Positions 43,001 to 52,118 of a DNA stretch of 64,000 nucleotides are shown piece by piece (position 1 is the first letter of the stretch; every line of letters begins with the position of its first letter). Position numbers and translations under genes: made by a program. The stretch is taken from NCBI GenBank assembly GCA_047495785.1, contig JBLDXI010000028.1, positions 1,550,001 through 1,614,000 of the forward strand, given 5' to 3'. The notes under the pieces are model-generated. The model worked only from the letters and a program-made list of their open reading frames with translations. It was not told the origin of the DNA and did not search any database. This DNA is from Lepidodermella squamata. Lineage: Eukaryota; Gastrotricha.

Positions 43001-46000
43001 AATCTTTGCAATAAATTGGCGCATCAATCGAGTAGTATGATGCAGGAGGTCGGATGCTGTAGCACTTATTGACCTGTGAATGGTAAAAGTACTCGGATGG
43101 ACACCGTACCATTCGAGTATTCATAGCGATCCAGAACCTGCCGCCGATTTCCGAAATCACCCCTGCGTAGAATTGATTCTCTGAGATAGTCTCAATGTGG
43201 GCAAGATAGCCGCCCTGAGAATAACAATAATCAAGGGCAGCTTGCCAAGAGCCCGCTGCTTCCTCTGTCGATATCGTGAAACACTCGTCTCCATAGACAA
43301 TCCAATCATCTGGGCATGGCTTCGTGCACGGTACGAATGGCTGAGTTTCACATAGCAAAGAACCCATCATAAGAGATTGATTCGAGCTGGTTCCAGGAAA
43401 GGAGGTTAGCATTCCATCTTGACCAATGCCAAGAAACCTTTCCGATGAGTTACGCATCGGATTTGCATATTGGCCGACAGAAAGAATCGGAGATAAAGAT
43501 TTCCCATCCATTGGCCAAATTCGGTAATCTTAAACATCATGCTTGAGCAAATCAGCACATTCTCAATCGTCAACTTACTGTAATCGCCTGGACTAGAGAA
43601 GGAGCTGAGAAAGTAGTTGCTCGTTGGCAACACCGTCCAGTCTCTGCCCTGTCGCCAATTTGCAGCAAGGCTGCGGCAAGGGGTCCAATAATGACACGCT
43701 TGGCCGGTTAGTCTCAGACGTTGCCCGACTCTAGATCGATAGTTTCGCGCGAACAACATTTCCTCCTCGGTGTTTATGCTTATCGGCCAAACGCTACCAG
43801 TTTTCCATAGATTGAGACCATCTCTATGACATTTGTACACAGCCGCATAGAAGTTGAGCGGTGTTACTAAATTAATTAAAACCATTAAATCGGGGAGAAA
43901 TAAATTCGCGTTTAAGATTTACTTGTTGAAGTGTAAGGCAACGTTGTCCGATAGCAGCTGCCTTGAAAGTAGACCCAGCCTTCTGGACAACCTCGCGTAG
44001 TTTGTTTCCTTATGAGAGGTGATAATTCTCTAATGCCTCCGAAGTTCCGGTTGCAATTGGTGAAGTCCCATCTTAGAGTGCCGCCATCAATAAATAAACA
44101 GTTTCCGCTTGAATCCAAGCTGTAATAGAACCACAAGTCCAGATTTTGTGCTCCTGTTTGGTAGAGGGGAAGCCTGAGGTGCCTCTCCCTGGAATCGATT
44201 AGCCAGAAATATTCGTCTGAAATGGGAAATTTCTCAGCGAATATGGTTACTGTAACTGAGAGCTAACAAACCGAACGAGCCCGGTAACGTAGTTGCATTA
44301 GGGTCCAAGCCGATATACAGGTAGTTCCCATTGTATCTTCTGTACTGAGCTAGTGTCGAATGGATGAATTCCAGTTCTAACCAGCTTTCTATAGCGGCTA
44401 AATGTGTCACGCCATTGTCCGTTTTACTTAGGTAATCGCTAAAAGAGCCAAGGGAATTTATCCGTACTGAAAAATGCCAAATTATAGCAACCATTCTCAA
44501 TTTATATTTATACTCACTCTCGTATGCTTTCCCGCCGAAATAGTACCAAGGCTCCGAGGTGGCCTCTATCGCCTTAGCTACTGCACTATTACCTAAGAAT
44601 CGGGTAATTTCAGCGAAGATAAGTTATATGAGTGATTTTCAAACCAGGGTAAACAGGAGTGCTACTCGGTATGCGATAGTCGCAGATGAAAGGCAGTGCC
44701 GTATCGCAGGTTGCCGTGTGCCAAGTTCCGTTGTTGAACATGAAAATGCAACTGCCAGCAGCCAACGTTGGCGATGTTGAGCTGCTGCTCAGGGCAACAA
44801 ATGATGGCATAAATGGCAGGTAGGAGTAAATGTGAAAACTGTCAGGATTCGCCGTCCTTAAGATTAGAAATGATAAAGAAATGGCAGTCAAGTAAAAAAC
44901 ACGGTTACCAGTAAGGATTTCCTCCTGAATCTGTCGTGGCACTGAGCCAAGCTCGAGCGATGTTTATCGCGTTAGTTTTCATTAGTTCACTCAAAATCAT
45001 GTTCTATTTAAAAGCGACGTCAAAAATACATGTTTTCTATATCGCACAAACCTGTTCGTATTGGAAAACCTGAGCTAATCGAGCGCCATATGTCTTACAG
45101 AAGGAATCAGCGTCAACTTGTTTTCTCGGAGTTGGAAAAATGCGATAGCAACGCCCGAGAACTTCCACCCAGCCAGACATGCATTTCTCAATTCGCACCC
45201 ACATCTTCCTCAACTCAGTACTCGGGAACAAACGGCGGTAATTCACGATGAACTGACTGTCGTCCTCAGTTTCAATTGTGGCAGCTACTGAAGACGAAGT
45301 GAGGCTGCCTAACGCCAAAGGGCAAGTCGTCCCGAGAAAGCCTTTGTAATCAGGTAGCGGTGATGTAGTCATCGGAGGTACGTACCAGAACTCATTGCCA
45401 TGACGGATCCAGTTCAAAATTGAGCCGTTAGTTGAAGAACTGGGTATCACTCGATAACCAAACATAACCGAAAGAGAAGCAGCCGAAGATGTTGAAACTG
45501 CAGAACCGCCATACATTACACCACCCCGCCTGGTCATATAAATGTGACCAACAGAGTTTGAAACGCTTAACGTAGCGTTGTTCGATGAAATGGCCTGTCC
45601 ATCTGACCAGTGGAAATGACCGTGAATGTTGCTGAGAACTGGGCCGTAGTTGACGTAAGGGATTGCTTTCGTTGCGATGAAATCAGCAGCACGACTATCG
45701 CGGCCTTCGAGTTGAACACCCTGAAATTCGTTTGGCCAGTCGAGAGGATAGGTCGATCCGGAGATTCGAATACATGCCGAGGTACTGCTTATCACGGTTT
45801 CGTAGCTCCCTCGGAGACAAGCGCCTGAAATTTTTTAAATAAGATTGAGATTACTCGCTACCCTTAAATTTACTTCGTCTGAATTCGCAAATGTATCCAA
45901 GAGTGAGATTGCATCTGTTCAAAGTAATGTTTGCCACACTTGAATTCATCCAGGCGCAAAGCTGAGGCACATCGTATTGATACGATAGGCCCATTACGAC

Positions 46001-47241
46001 GTTGGGCACTGTCGGAGTTATGATTCTCCCGCGAGTATCAAGTACTGCAAAAAATACTTTGAAATCTTCTAATTATCGTGATCTAATAGTTACAAGGCCC
46101 AAAATTTCTGCTCGAGGTTCCACCTCCGACAGCATTTGTCAGCGAAGGGTTGTAGTAGCCGGTCCAGAAGCGTGTGTTATTCGTGGAATTTGCTCGTTGA
46201 ATCGCAATTCGCATGAGATCAAAGTTGAAGCTGGTCGTATTCAAGTTGGATGGAGCTGCTAAAACTCCTCCATTCTGCGCACATTGTTGCTGGGCGAAGG
46301 GAAAGGTCAATTGAGGTTGAGGGTACGCTACGTAGAGCACCCTTTGCTCTGCTATTTCGTCGCAGTCCAGAACTTCGAAATGCAAAAGTAAGAAACGAAT
46401 TCATACGAAGTTCGAAGTTACTAACGCCCATTTATAGGATGTTTTCTGATCAAGAGTCTCATTCTCTGGATACTTGCCTGGCGATCAGGATAGTTGGGAA
46501 TTTGAAGGTTTGTACCGATGAAGTTGGCGCACAATCCATCCCACCAGCCTGTAGCCAAGGATCCGCAGTTGGATAGTGAGTTGTCATTCGTCGCAAACGA
46601 GCCACAAGTCGATCCAGTTCCACGAGTACAATTGAAAAGTAGAGGAGCTATGATAACGTAGTGACAGATGGGCAAATTCAAGATTTAGCAGCTGTACCTT
46701 TCATTGGGTTGCAGTTGAGCTGAACTTGTGACAACTGATACCTATCCCCCGAGTTTCCAACTTTGAAATTCTCATAAGCTTGCCACAAGTACCGACCGTA
46801 TGAGTCCCAAACATCAACTACAGCTGTATAGGCGCCGTTGTACGTTAACAGGAACATCTGGTCATTTCCGAGCCAGAAGCTATCAGCAAGATTACCAAAG
46901 CCATCTTTGTAATCTTGCCAAGTTCTGGCGAAATCAACACTCGACGAAGACCTTCGATCGAAAACGACCGTCCAGCCACCGCCGAAGTCATCCATCTCGC
47001 AGAAGGCATCGAACGACGGGCTGAAACTCGTCGGCTGAACGCGGTAGATCCCGCTCGCTGACGTAGTGTTGCTGTACAAAATCTGCTCACAGTCTGCTTG
47101 AGCTGCCAGCGAGCATTGACAACTGACGCCTGTGTATCAAAATCATGATATCTTTTGTACTCATGCAGCTGAAATGTTACCCTTTGTAACACCAGCGATC
47201 AGCACAAGCCAAATTAACAATGAGTATAATGTTTTAGCCAT
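34023..47241 (-). CDS. Giant mosaic secreted protein: fibrinogen, C-type lectin, LamG, sushi, WSC
   Basis: Read on the minus strand from ATG 47241 (MAKTLYSLLIWLVLIAGVTK, a signal peptide), exons join in frame across introns of about 45-100 bp for 13 kb, giving roughly 3,900 residues. First exons: 47241-47181, 47129-46698, 46647 onward; last resolved: 34912-34161 and 34107-34023. Order of domains: fibrinogen-related, a run of C-type lectin-like domains, sushi, lectin-like plus LamG/pentraxin-like, CGNG...CDDGN repeats interspersed with further LamG-like and lectin-like domains, sushi repeats, WSC. No internal signal peptide or gap suggests a gene boundary, but two adjacent genes cannot be excluded. 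It is probably a secreted or surface carbohydrate-binding protein (matrix, cuticle or immune recognition). Confidence 0.7.
34161..34912 (-). other. Exon with sushi-like and WSC domains
   Basis: Single open exon. A sushi-like segment (SCGSFPNVTNAIHNG...GYRCYLGFEL...KCSSQAQW) precedes a WSC domain: YKGCY, then CREACMEKEALYCGL, YCFCLNKLP and CADDC, in the usual WSC cysteine order. A second WSC-type start (SIGCYRPDRL) follows. WSC domains bind carbohydrates in known proteins. Confidence 0.8.
34961..35907 (-). other. Sushi (CCP) repeat exons
   Basis: Several sushi-like modules: VECPGATTVPDQKV...CSNGIWSSAVC, then ATFSCIQGFIANSTG...CSDIGTWTNPIPNC, then CPIPSSTRY...MKLSC joined to ETIRYCVYDA...WKPDIFNC. 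The upstream border is a TTTCAG acceptor near 35908. Confidence 0.75.
35940..36770 (-). other. CGNG-type cysteine motif and LamG/pentraxin-like domain
   Basis: A degenerate cysteine repeat (VCGDRRISFGESCDTDNPGC) is followed by a jelly-roll-like domain starting AVGFWPLTLHYRAADLVGN and containing FAQFSISFFIYRD and SHFIVTYDTQQIKVLING, typical of LamG/pentraxin folds. Two other domains in this protein start with the same FWPL...Y...D pattern. Confidence 0.7.
36800..37330 (-). other. C-type lectin-like domain, two exons
   Basis: CPADFVPYGNYCYFYEP...YCRRRGGSVAIPRNAAHDEFL in the first exon and FWVGWDYLYSS...LEVFSCETG in the second. WND and EPN calcium and sugar motifs are not evident, so canonical mannose or galactose binding is not predicted. 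Confidence 0.75.
38104..39051 (-). other. LamG-like domain, CGNG...CDDGN repeat, next LamG start
   Basis: A LamG-like domain (LACPFTFFIYGKFGQ...WIAFGLTCNSTHVYVVSNNEVL) is followed by a canonical repeat CGNGNKDGFEECDDGNQ...DGCSDTC, then a new LamG start (LLGFWPLTRQYKLEDVGYQ). The acidic repeat resembles the DUF4215-type module. Confidence 0.8.
39300..39718 (-). other. CGNG...CDDGN repeat and start of a C-type lectin-like domain
   Basis: CGNGVIEVGETCDDGNR...DGCSDAC is followed by CCPLGFILWRSRCYFISE. An apparent frameshift here is explained by a 49-bp intron (GTGATCCG...TTCACAG). It restores frame into MTSGSLDKTNAICMNGVKG and the rest of the domain. Confidence 0.75.
39740..40990 (-). other. Sushi, C-type lectin-like and LamG-like domains in one long exon
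   Basis: Sushi tail (VATIECESPTAVF...CQSDSTWAGIDRC), then a lectin-like domain (GGWCYSYAGN...FFWLGARFDESKVAFVWLS...ACVVLD), then a LamG-like domain (SLFAFWPLSGRYGYVDRG...TLSIFFIITDNQF). Long for a gene whose other exons are mostly 100-700 bp. Confidence 0.75.
41330..42515 (-). other. C-type lectin-like domains followed by sushi
   Basis: One lectin-like start (CPLDYIPVSGRCFKIT) with its core in following exons (KVWTPLLLSG, FVWEDGTSPEA), a lectin-like end (NLCYGIEAKDGMWYPDTCSKQQFFLCE), then a sushi-like segment (KIRCPSKYRFYDMADF...CQNSGWTALPQC). A donor GTGAAT follows the last block. Confidence 0.65.
42600..43995 (-). other. Three consecutive C-type lectin-like domains
   Basis: Starts are GCPEGWVYFQGSCYR, PCPDDWIVYGDECFT and RCPSEYFYHSQVNKCY, each followed by YC...GG-type cores (for example YCYSQGGYLAHIETISENQF). 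The last ends SAAYICEAE. The middle domain looks truncated: after RFWIAMN it passes straight to the next start without the terminal cysteine pair. Confidence 0.75.
44020..45205 (-). other. Two C-type lectin-like domains
   Basis: First: GWVEVLGRCYRIFPTP...FCKTYGARLAQVFQYEQ, joined through two introns to ARAWLSATTDSGGNPYW and ending NGTWHTATCDTALPFICDY, a complete domain. Second: EPWYYFGGKAYE, THLAAIESWLELEFIHS and GGTLRWDFTNC. Confidence 0.78.
45850..46375 (-). other. First C-type lectin-like domain
   Basis: VLDCDEIAEQRVLYVAYPQPQ...FAQQQCAQNGGVLAAPSN...RFWTGYYNP in one exon and LCAWMNSSVANITLNRC...GYICEF in the next. A less clear domain with HFHWSDGQA lies just downstream (45210-45825). Confidence 0.75.
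46457..47129 (-). other. Fibrinogen-related domain
   Basis: DCEQILYSNTTSASGIYRV, then CEMDDFGGGWTVVFDRR and the FWLGNDQMFLLT block, continued in the next exon by CGSLATGWWDGLCANFIG. The order matches fibrinogen C-terminal domains of ficolin and angiopoietin type. The usual DxD calcium site is not obvious. Confidence 0.88.
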
Positions 47242-47474
47242 TTCTAAATATCATTTTTTCTGCTAATTCTGTTTCTTTTGCTGCATTTTCGCGGTGTTTT
47301 CATTTGTTTCTGAGCAACGAGACGTGAGAATTTGATTGACATTTCTTTTCGACTGAGAAATCAAGGTATTTGTTTATTTTTTATGACCTATAGTGCTCAT
47401 CAGTTATACAATTCGTTTAATAATGAATTTGAAGCTGAAATCATAGACAATAACAGCATAAGAAACTATTCTCA

Positions 47475-48659
47475 TCATCGATCCGAGTATTGCAAAACAT
47501 TCAGCAAAGCATGAATATTGATTGAGACGAATAACGCGAAGGCGACGGAAAAGCCGAAAAAATCGACGATTCTAGCTCTAGTAAGCGTGATGAGATGGAA
47601 AAGTTTAACGCCTTCATAGAACCATGACTGCCAAGCTTGACAAGCGCCGCTTGTTGCTAGGCCGTAAATCACACACATCCAAGAAAGAACAGCGCAAAAA
47701 TCTGTGTAATTATTCAGAAAATTTCGATCTGGCTTTGCAGGTATCATATCTGTGATTTGTGCCTGGAATACAGTCTCGGCTAGTAGGATTGTGATCATGA
47801 AAGCTGGTCTATCCGGTTGAATAGGGTCCATCATGAAAGCCATCACCTCTAGTGCCGCGAGCATCCCGCAAGGTATCATCAGATGAGATACGTAATAAGC
47901 CGGATTGCGGTTGAAAACCAATGAAAAGACTACGAAGGGCGTAAACTCGGTTCCGATTTGGTTATTGCTCAAATTTTGCCAATTTTTTAGAAGCCATGTG
48001 TTGTCTAGAGCTAAACTCCATGCTGGCATATCGTCTAGGCCCCATTTTGACGTGTTAAATCTGACTACACTATTAGAAGTTTCGACCTCGAACCGTAGAG
48101 AGCAGTTGGCAGTGTCGAAGGGGAACTCGACGAAGTCCATCTCGCATTTCGTGTTGAAAGTACCGTAGATATTCATTTGAAACTTCAGAACGTGTTCTTC
48201 GCGCAACGAGACGTAGAACCGTCGAGAAAATCCGTCAACCATAGAGTAAGCATTCAAGGTGTTTGAGTGAGTAATGTAAGGTGTCCAGAAGTCGCCCTCA
48301 TTTATGTTCAGTAGACGAGCGCCGAAATTTGTCATCAACTTGGGGCAAACAACTTCCCAGTTGTAACTGAACGATCCCGATATCAGCATAGATTCACCCA
48401 GGTCGCTTATCTCTAGCACGAAATTCGGAGCGAAATTGGAGTTTAGCTGTAGTGGCTTGCAGTGAGGTGTTTTATTATTTGGGCATTCTGGGGAGTACCA
48501 TTGAGGTGATAGCTTGGGGCATGCCGTCAGAATTTCTACGCTTAATCCGTTCCGAAATGTGTCCATCGTTGGTTTCTCGGTCATGTTGTCAAAGTAAGAT
48601 GCCACGCACTGGCAAAGTAGTTGAAAAAATGTTAACCTTGATGCCTTGATTAGAGTCAT
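47475..48659 (-). CDS. pLGIC-19: Cys-loop receptor subunit with Glu at 11' of M2
   Basis: Intronless, 394 residues, ATG at 48659. It lies 233 bp downstream in array order of the lectin gene start. Signal peptide about residues 1-20, then an insert up to ACPKLSPQWYSPEC. Cys-loop C172-C186 (VEFPFD). The triad before M2 is P-D-R and M2 reads TILLAETVFQAQIT. Loop C lacks NRS (GTEFTPF). Very similar to pLGIC-17 on the other side of the lectin gene, so the lectin gene interrupts a single subgroup of channels. Confidence 0.93.
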   Translation of the reverse strand: MTLIKASRLTFFQLLCQCVASYFDNMTEKPTMDTFRNGLSVEILTACPKLSPQWYSPECPNNKTPHCKPLQLNSNFAPNFVLEISDLGESMLISGSFSYNWEVVCPKLMTNFGARLLNINEGDFWTPYITHSNTLNAYSMVDGFSRRFYVSLREEHVLKFQMNIYGTFNTKCEMDFVEFPFDTANCSLRFEVETSNSVVRFNTSKWGLDDMPAWSLALDNTWLLKNWQNLSNNQIGTEFTPFVVFSLVFNRNPAYYVSHLMIPCGMLAALEVMAFMMDPIQPDRPAFMITILLAETVFQAQITDMIPAKPDRNFLNNYTDFCAVLSWMCVIYGLATSGACQAWQSWFYEGVKLFHLITLTRARIVDFFGFSVAFALFVSINIHALLNVLQYSDR

Positions 48660-49287
48660 AACGATGAAAAATTATTGATATCTCACTCAATCTGGACAAG
48701 CATGCGAGCACAAAGCATATACAGATTAAAAGAGGAAGTGCATTCCATTCTCTTTATTTATTTTATTTTATTGAACAAAAACCAAACAATTCGAGGTTTC
48801 GTTCTTTCGCCATGATTATTGAATATCAAGCTTAATAATAATAGGAGTATGACTTATTTACAATTGTTGATTTTTCGATTCTAACATGTGCATAATAGAA
48901 GAGAAATAAGAATAACAGCCACCTTTGGTCATTGATTGAGTTGACCGTTTGCTGATTAAACTGGTAGGGATCGTCCCCAACATCCCTAGCGGTACTTCAC
49001 TCTCTGATAATGGAACTAAATTGCCAGCCCGCAGTTTTTGAGATTTCAGCTAAATGATGGATGAGTAAATTTGCATACACTGCAATAAGATTTGCCCAGA
49101 TATCTTCCCTCTCAATCGATACATCTGTATTCTCGTTGAAATTCCAAAACATAAACCCCAACTCAGTGAGAGCATAAAACTCATAAAATGTCGAGAAAAT
49201 TATAATTGAAGCATTGGTATTGACTTTTCTCCACGCATCATGTTTATTTGATTAGGTACTTGATATTTAATTTAGAGAAAAGTCATT
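48660..49287. other. Intergenic spacer with pLGIC-20 polyadenylation signal
   Basis: About 630 bp, AT-rich. AATAAA on the minus strand at 49243-49248 is 40 bp past the pLGIC-20 stop. Nothing else recognised. Confidence 0.4.
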
Positions 49288-50412
49288 TCAAAATTCCGAT
49301 CCTATAGCCACAGAGGTGACATAAGTCATGATGATGGTAAACATGAGAGAACCGACGAGAAAAGCTGCAGAATCAATAACACGGCCGCACGAGATATTGA
49401 ACATGCTCTTCTCTTCAAACAACAGCGACTCATACCAGACTTTGTACGAACGCGCGAGACCACACGTCACAAGGGTATACACAGTCAAAACACATGACAA
49501 TAACTCGCACAGATTGGTAAAGTTGCTCAGAAGATCAAAGCCTGGCTTAGCGGGCAAATGATGCGTTATCTCAATTTGCATGACAGTAAGAGCAAGCAAG
49601 ATAGTAACAGCGAAAACAGGCCTATCAGGCATTGAAGGCTGCATGCAGAGAGCGACGAGCTCGAACAGCGTCAACCCAGCCGTTGGTATCATGAGATTCC
49701 AAATGAAGAACTTTGGCTCCCTTCGAATGAGGAATTTGAAGGAGAGGTCTTTTCTATCGACTTTTTTCTCCGGCTCCCCGATCATTACCCAATTTTCGTC
49801 GCCATTCTGGAAATCTTCCGTGAAATTTACTTCCACGGATGTGAATCTAGCAGCCAATTCTCCGACTTTGAGGCTAAAGTCGACAGAACATTTCTGCGAG
49901 TCGAAAGGGAACAGCGTTATGTCGAGATCGCACGTCGAATAGAAAACGCCCCATCGCGTCCATTCAAACGAGACTCTGGGCGGTTTTACGTTGATGCTCA
50001 TGAGCGACGTAAAGCCTTCCATTCCAATGTTTTCCAGCGCGTTCTGGTGGTAGACTCGAGGTTTCCAGAAGATGTTCTCGTCTGGGAAGAAGTAGCCCTC
50101 ATTTTGCTTCGGCAGTCCTTTACAATCGACGTACCATGTCATCGAAACTTCAGCTAGCAGCTTGAAGTACTGCTCAACATCGTCCACGCCATCAATTTTC
50201 GAAATGCGGAATTTCATTGTCACATCGGTATTTGTACAAGGCTTGTCGGCGGTTGTTCTGTTGCTAACGCAAGTTGGCGAGTATGATTCCGATGACAGCT
50301 GGGTGCAATTTCCAAGTAGGTAGTGACTTCTTGGATGGGTGGTGAATTCGACTTCCTTTTGAGGGGCTACGAAGCCGATCAAGCCTAGGCAGAAGCAGCC
50401 AACTAACAGCAT
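49288..50412 (-). CDS. pLGIC-20: Cys-loop receptor subunit
   Basis: Intronless, 374 residues, ATG at 50412. Signal peptide residues 1-17. Cys-loop C161-C175 (TLFPFD). The M3 region diverges from other minus-strand genes: PAKPGFDLLSNFTNLCELL replaces the KPxRIFxxNYTD motif and approaches the KPGFVF...CEFL form of pLGIC-23 and -25. The triad before M2 is P-D-R, with Glu at 17'. Loop C is basic and acidic mixed (KKVDRKDL). It may be the closest minus-strand relative of the plus-strand cluster. Confidence 0.92.
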   Translation of the reverse strand: MLLVGCFCLGLIGFVAPQKEVEFTTHPRSHYLLGNCTQLSSESYSPTCVSNRTTADKPCTNTDVTMKFRISKIDGVDDVEQYFKLLAEVSMTWYVDCKGLPKQNEGYFFPDENIFWKPRVYHQNALENIGMEGFTSLMSINVKPPRVSFEWTRWGVFYSTCDLDITLFPFDSQKCSVDFSLKVGELAARFTSVEVNFTEDFQNGDENWVMIGEPEKKVDRKDLSFKFLIRREPKFFIWNLMIPTAGLTLFELVALCMQPSMPDRPVFAVTILLALTVMQIEITHHLPAKPGFDLLSNFTNLCELLSCVLTVYTLVTCGLARSYKVWYESLLFEEKSMFNISCGRVIDSAAFLVGSLMFTIIMTYVTSVAIGSEF

Positions 50413-50945
50413 TATGGTTGATGGTTCGTGTCAAAAGCGACGAAAATGCGAAGCTTGAATCACGAAAAATTTAATTTCATACACCCAGCTTTACATGCGA
50501 TCTACCGGAAATTGTTGACAGCGGAAGTGCAGCGAGACTTCATACTTTTCGAACACGAAGGCTCTCGAAGCGCTGGAGTAAAATTTATCAAACATCGATT
50601 GCAAATTTTTGGAAGCTTCTGCTTTAAAATTACTGGTGGGAGTGCAGCATGGTTGATTCGAAAAATCAATCAACTACGTATCTTATGAGATGGGTGAATA
50701 GAACAAGATTATCGACAAAATTTCGAACTTAGCCATGAAACTATAAAAAAAGCGATTGTGAATTTGAATAAAATTCTTAATGCCTCCAACCTGAAACCGT
50801 GGAAACAATTCAGATTCAGTGAACTTTCCCAATCGTCAGTAAGTACCAAGGCCTGGCACTCATTATTAACAACTTGTTTTATTCATTGTTGTGTATTGTG
50901 TGACAATTTTTAACCAAAATAAAACCAAAGACATTTATAAGATGT
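50413..50945. other. Intergenic spacer
   Basis: About 530 bp; a TTTATT (AATAAA on the minus strand) near 50878 may serve pLGIC-21. No gene recognised. Confidence 0.4.
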
Positions 50946-52118
50946 TCATCTCTGATGGTTAATCGTTGCAATCGCATAGCCATTGATCAACGCGAAACTG
51001 ACAGCCGCGATCGTGCTTGCAACACAGTCACAAATCCTCGCTCTAGTTACTCGCAGAAACCCGAACGTTTTCTTCTCCTTATAAAACCATGACTTCCAAG
51101 CTTGGCATGCCCCGCAGGCTGCTAGGCCGTACAAAACGCAGAGCCAGGAAAAAATCGCGCAATAGTCAGTGTAGTTATTCAAAAAGGTTCTTTCGGGTTT
51201 CGCTGGAATTCTATCCATTATCTGGGCTTGGAAAACTGTCTCGGCGAGAAGCATAGTCACCATGAAAGCTGGCCTGTCCGGCTGAATCGGATCCATTAAA
51301 AAGGCTGCCAGTTCCAAGGATGCAAGCATTCCACATGGGATCATAAGAGTCGCGACATAGTACGACGGATTCCGTTTAAGAAGAAGCGAAAATGTTGCGA
51401 AACTCCTATAATCGTGATCCGCGACTCCAGTCATCCATGACATCAGCATCCAACTCTTCTCGAGGCTACCACCCCACGCTTCCATGTCGACGAGAACCCA
51501 AGCAGAGCTGTTGTAGTGAACTACGTCATTTGCAGTCTCGACATTAAAGATCAAAGAGCAATTCGCCGCGTCAAATGGAAAGTCTTCGAAAGACATGATG
51601 CATTTCGTTTCGAATCTGCCGTAGATGTGCAGGTTGAACTCTAGAAGACCATTATGTTGAATGCTGATAAAGAAACGCCGCAAAAATCCGCTGTGCATAC
51701 CGAAATCGGTCAATGTGTTTGCATGAGTAACGAACGGCTTCCAGAAATCGCCCTTCTCTGCATTAATCACCGAAGAGTTGCGGGTATTATTGTACAGTGG
51801 GCACTCAACGTACCACAAAATGACCAAGAAGCCTGATATTGACATAGATTCTTCGAGGTTGTTGATTTCATGGAAGAATCTTGGCGTGAATTCAGCTCGT
51901 AACTGAGTTGCTCGGCAGCTCGATGTACCTTTATTTGGGCAGTCTGGGGCATAGCGTTGGGGCGAAAGTTTCGGGCAGGCTACCAAGATCTCATCTGCCA
52001 TTTCTTTCCGAATCGACTCGGCTTCGCGGTAGAAACTCTCTTCTGTCACATCAAGATTTGAGACCACCAAGACAAGGCCAAGTAAATTCTTCAGTCGATG
52101 TCGGCCTGAACACATCAT
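50946..52118 (-). CDS. pLGIC-21: Cys-loop receptor subunit with Glu at 11' of M2
   Basis: Intronless, 390 residues from the first of two adjacent ATGs (52118, 52115). Signal-like segment residues 8-20. Cys-loop C173-C187 (EDFPFD). The triad before M2 is P-D-R; M2 reads TMLLAETVFQAQIM. Same subgroup as pLGIC-17 and -19, sharing LDPIQ/MDPIQ, KPxRxFLNNYTD and the CGACQAWKSWFY end of M3. It is the last minus-strand channel gene. Confidence 0.93.
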   Translation of the reverse strand: MMCSGRHRLKNLLGLVLVVSNLDVTEESFYREAESIRKEMADEILVACPKLSPQRYAPDCPNKGTSSCRATQLRAEFTPRFFHEINNLEESMSISGFLVILWYVECPLYNNTRNSSVINAEKGDFWKPFVTHANTLTDFGMHSGFLRRFFISIQHNGLLEFNLHIYGRFETKCIMSFEDFPFDAANCSLIFNVETANDVVHYNSSAWVLVDMEAWGGSLEKSWMLMSWMTGVADHDYRSFATFSLLLKRNPSYYVATLMIPCGMLASLELAAFLMDPIQPDRPAFMVTMLLAETVFQAQIMDRIPAKPERTFLNNYTDYCAIFSWLCVLYGLAACGACQAWKSWFYKEKKTFGFLRVTRARICDCVASTIAAVSFALINGYAIATINHQR

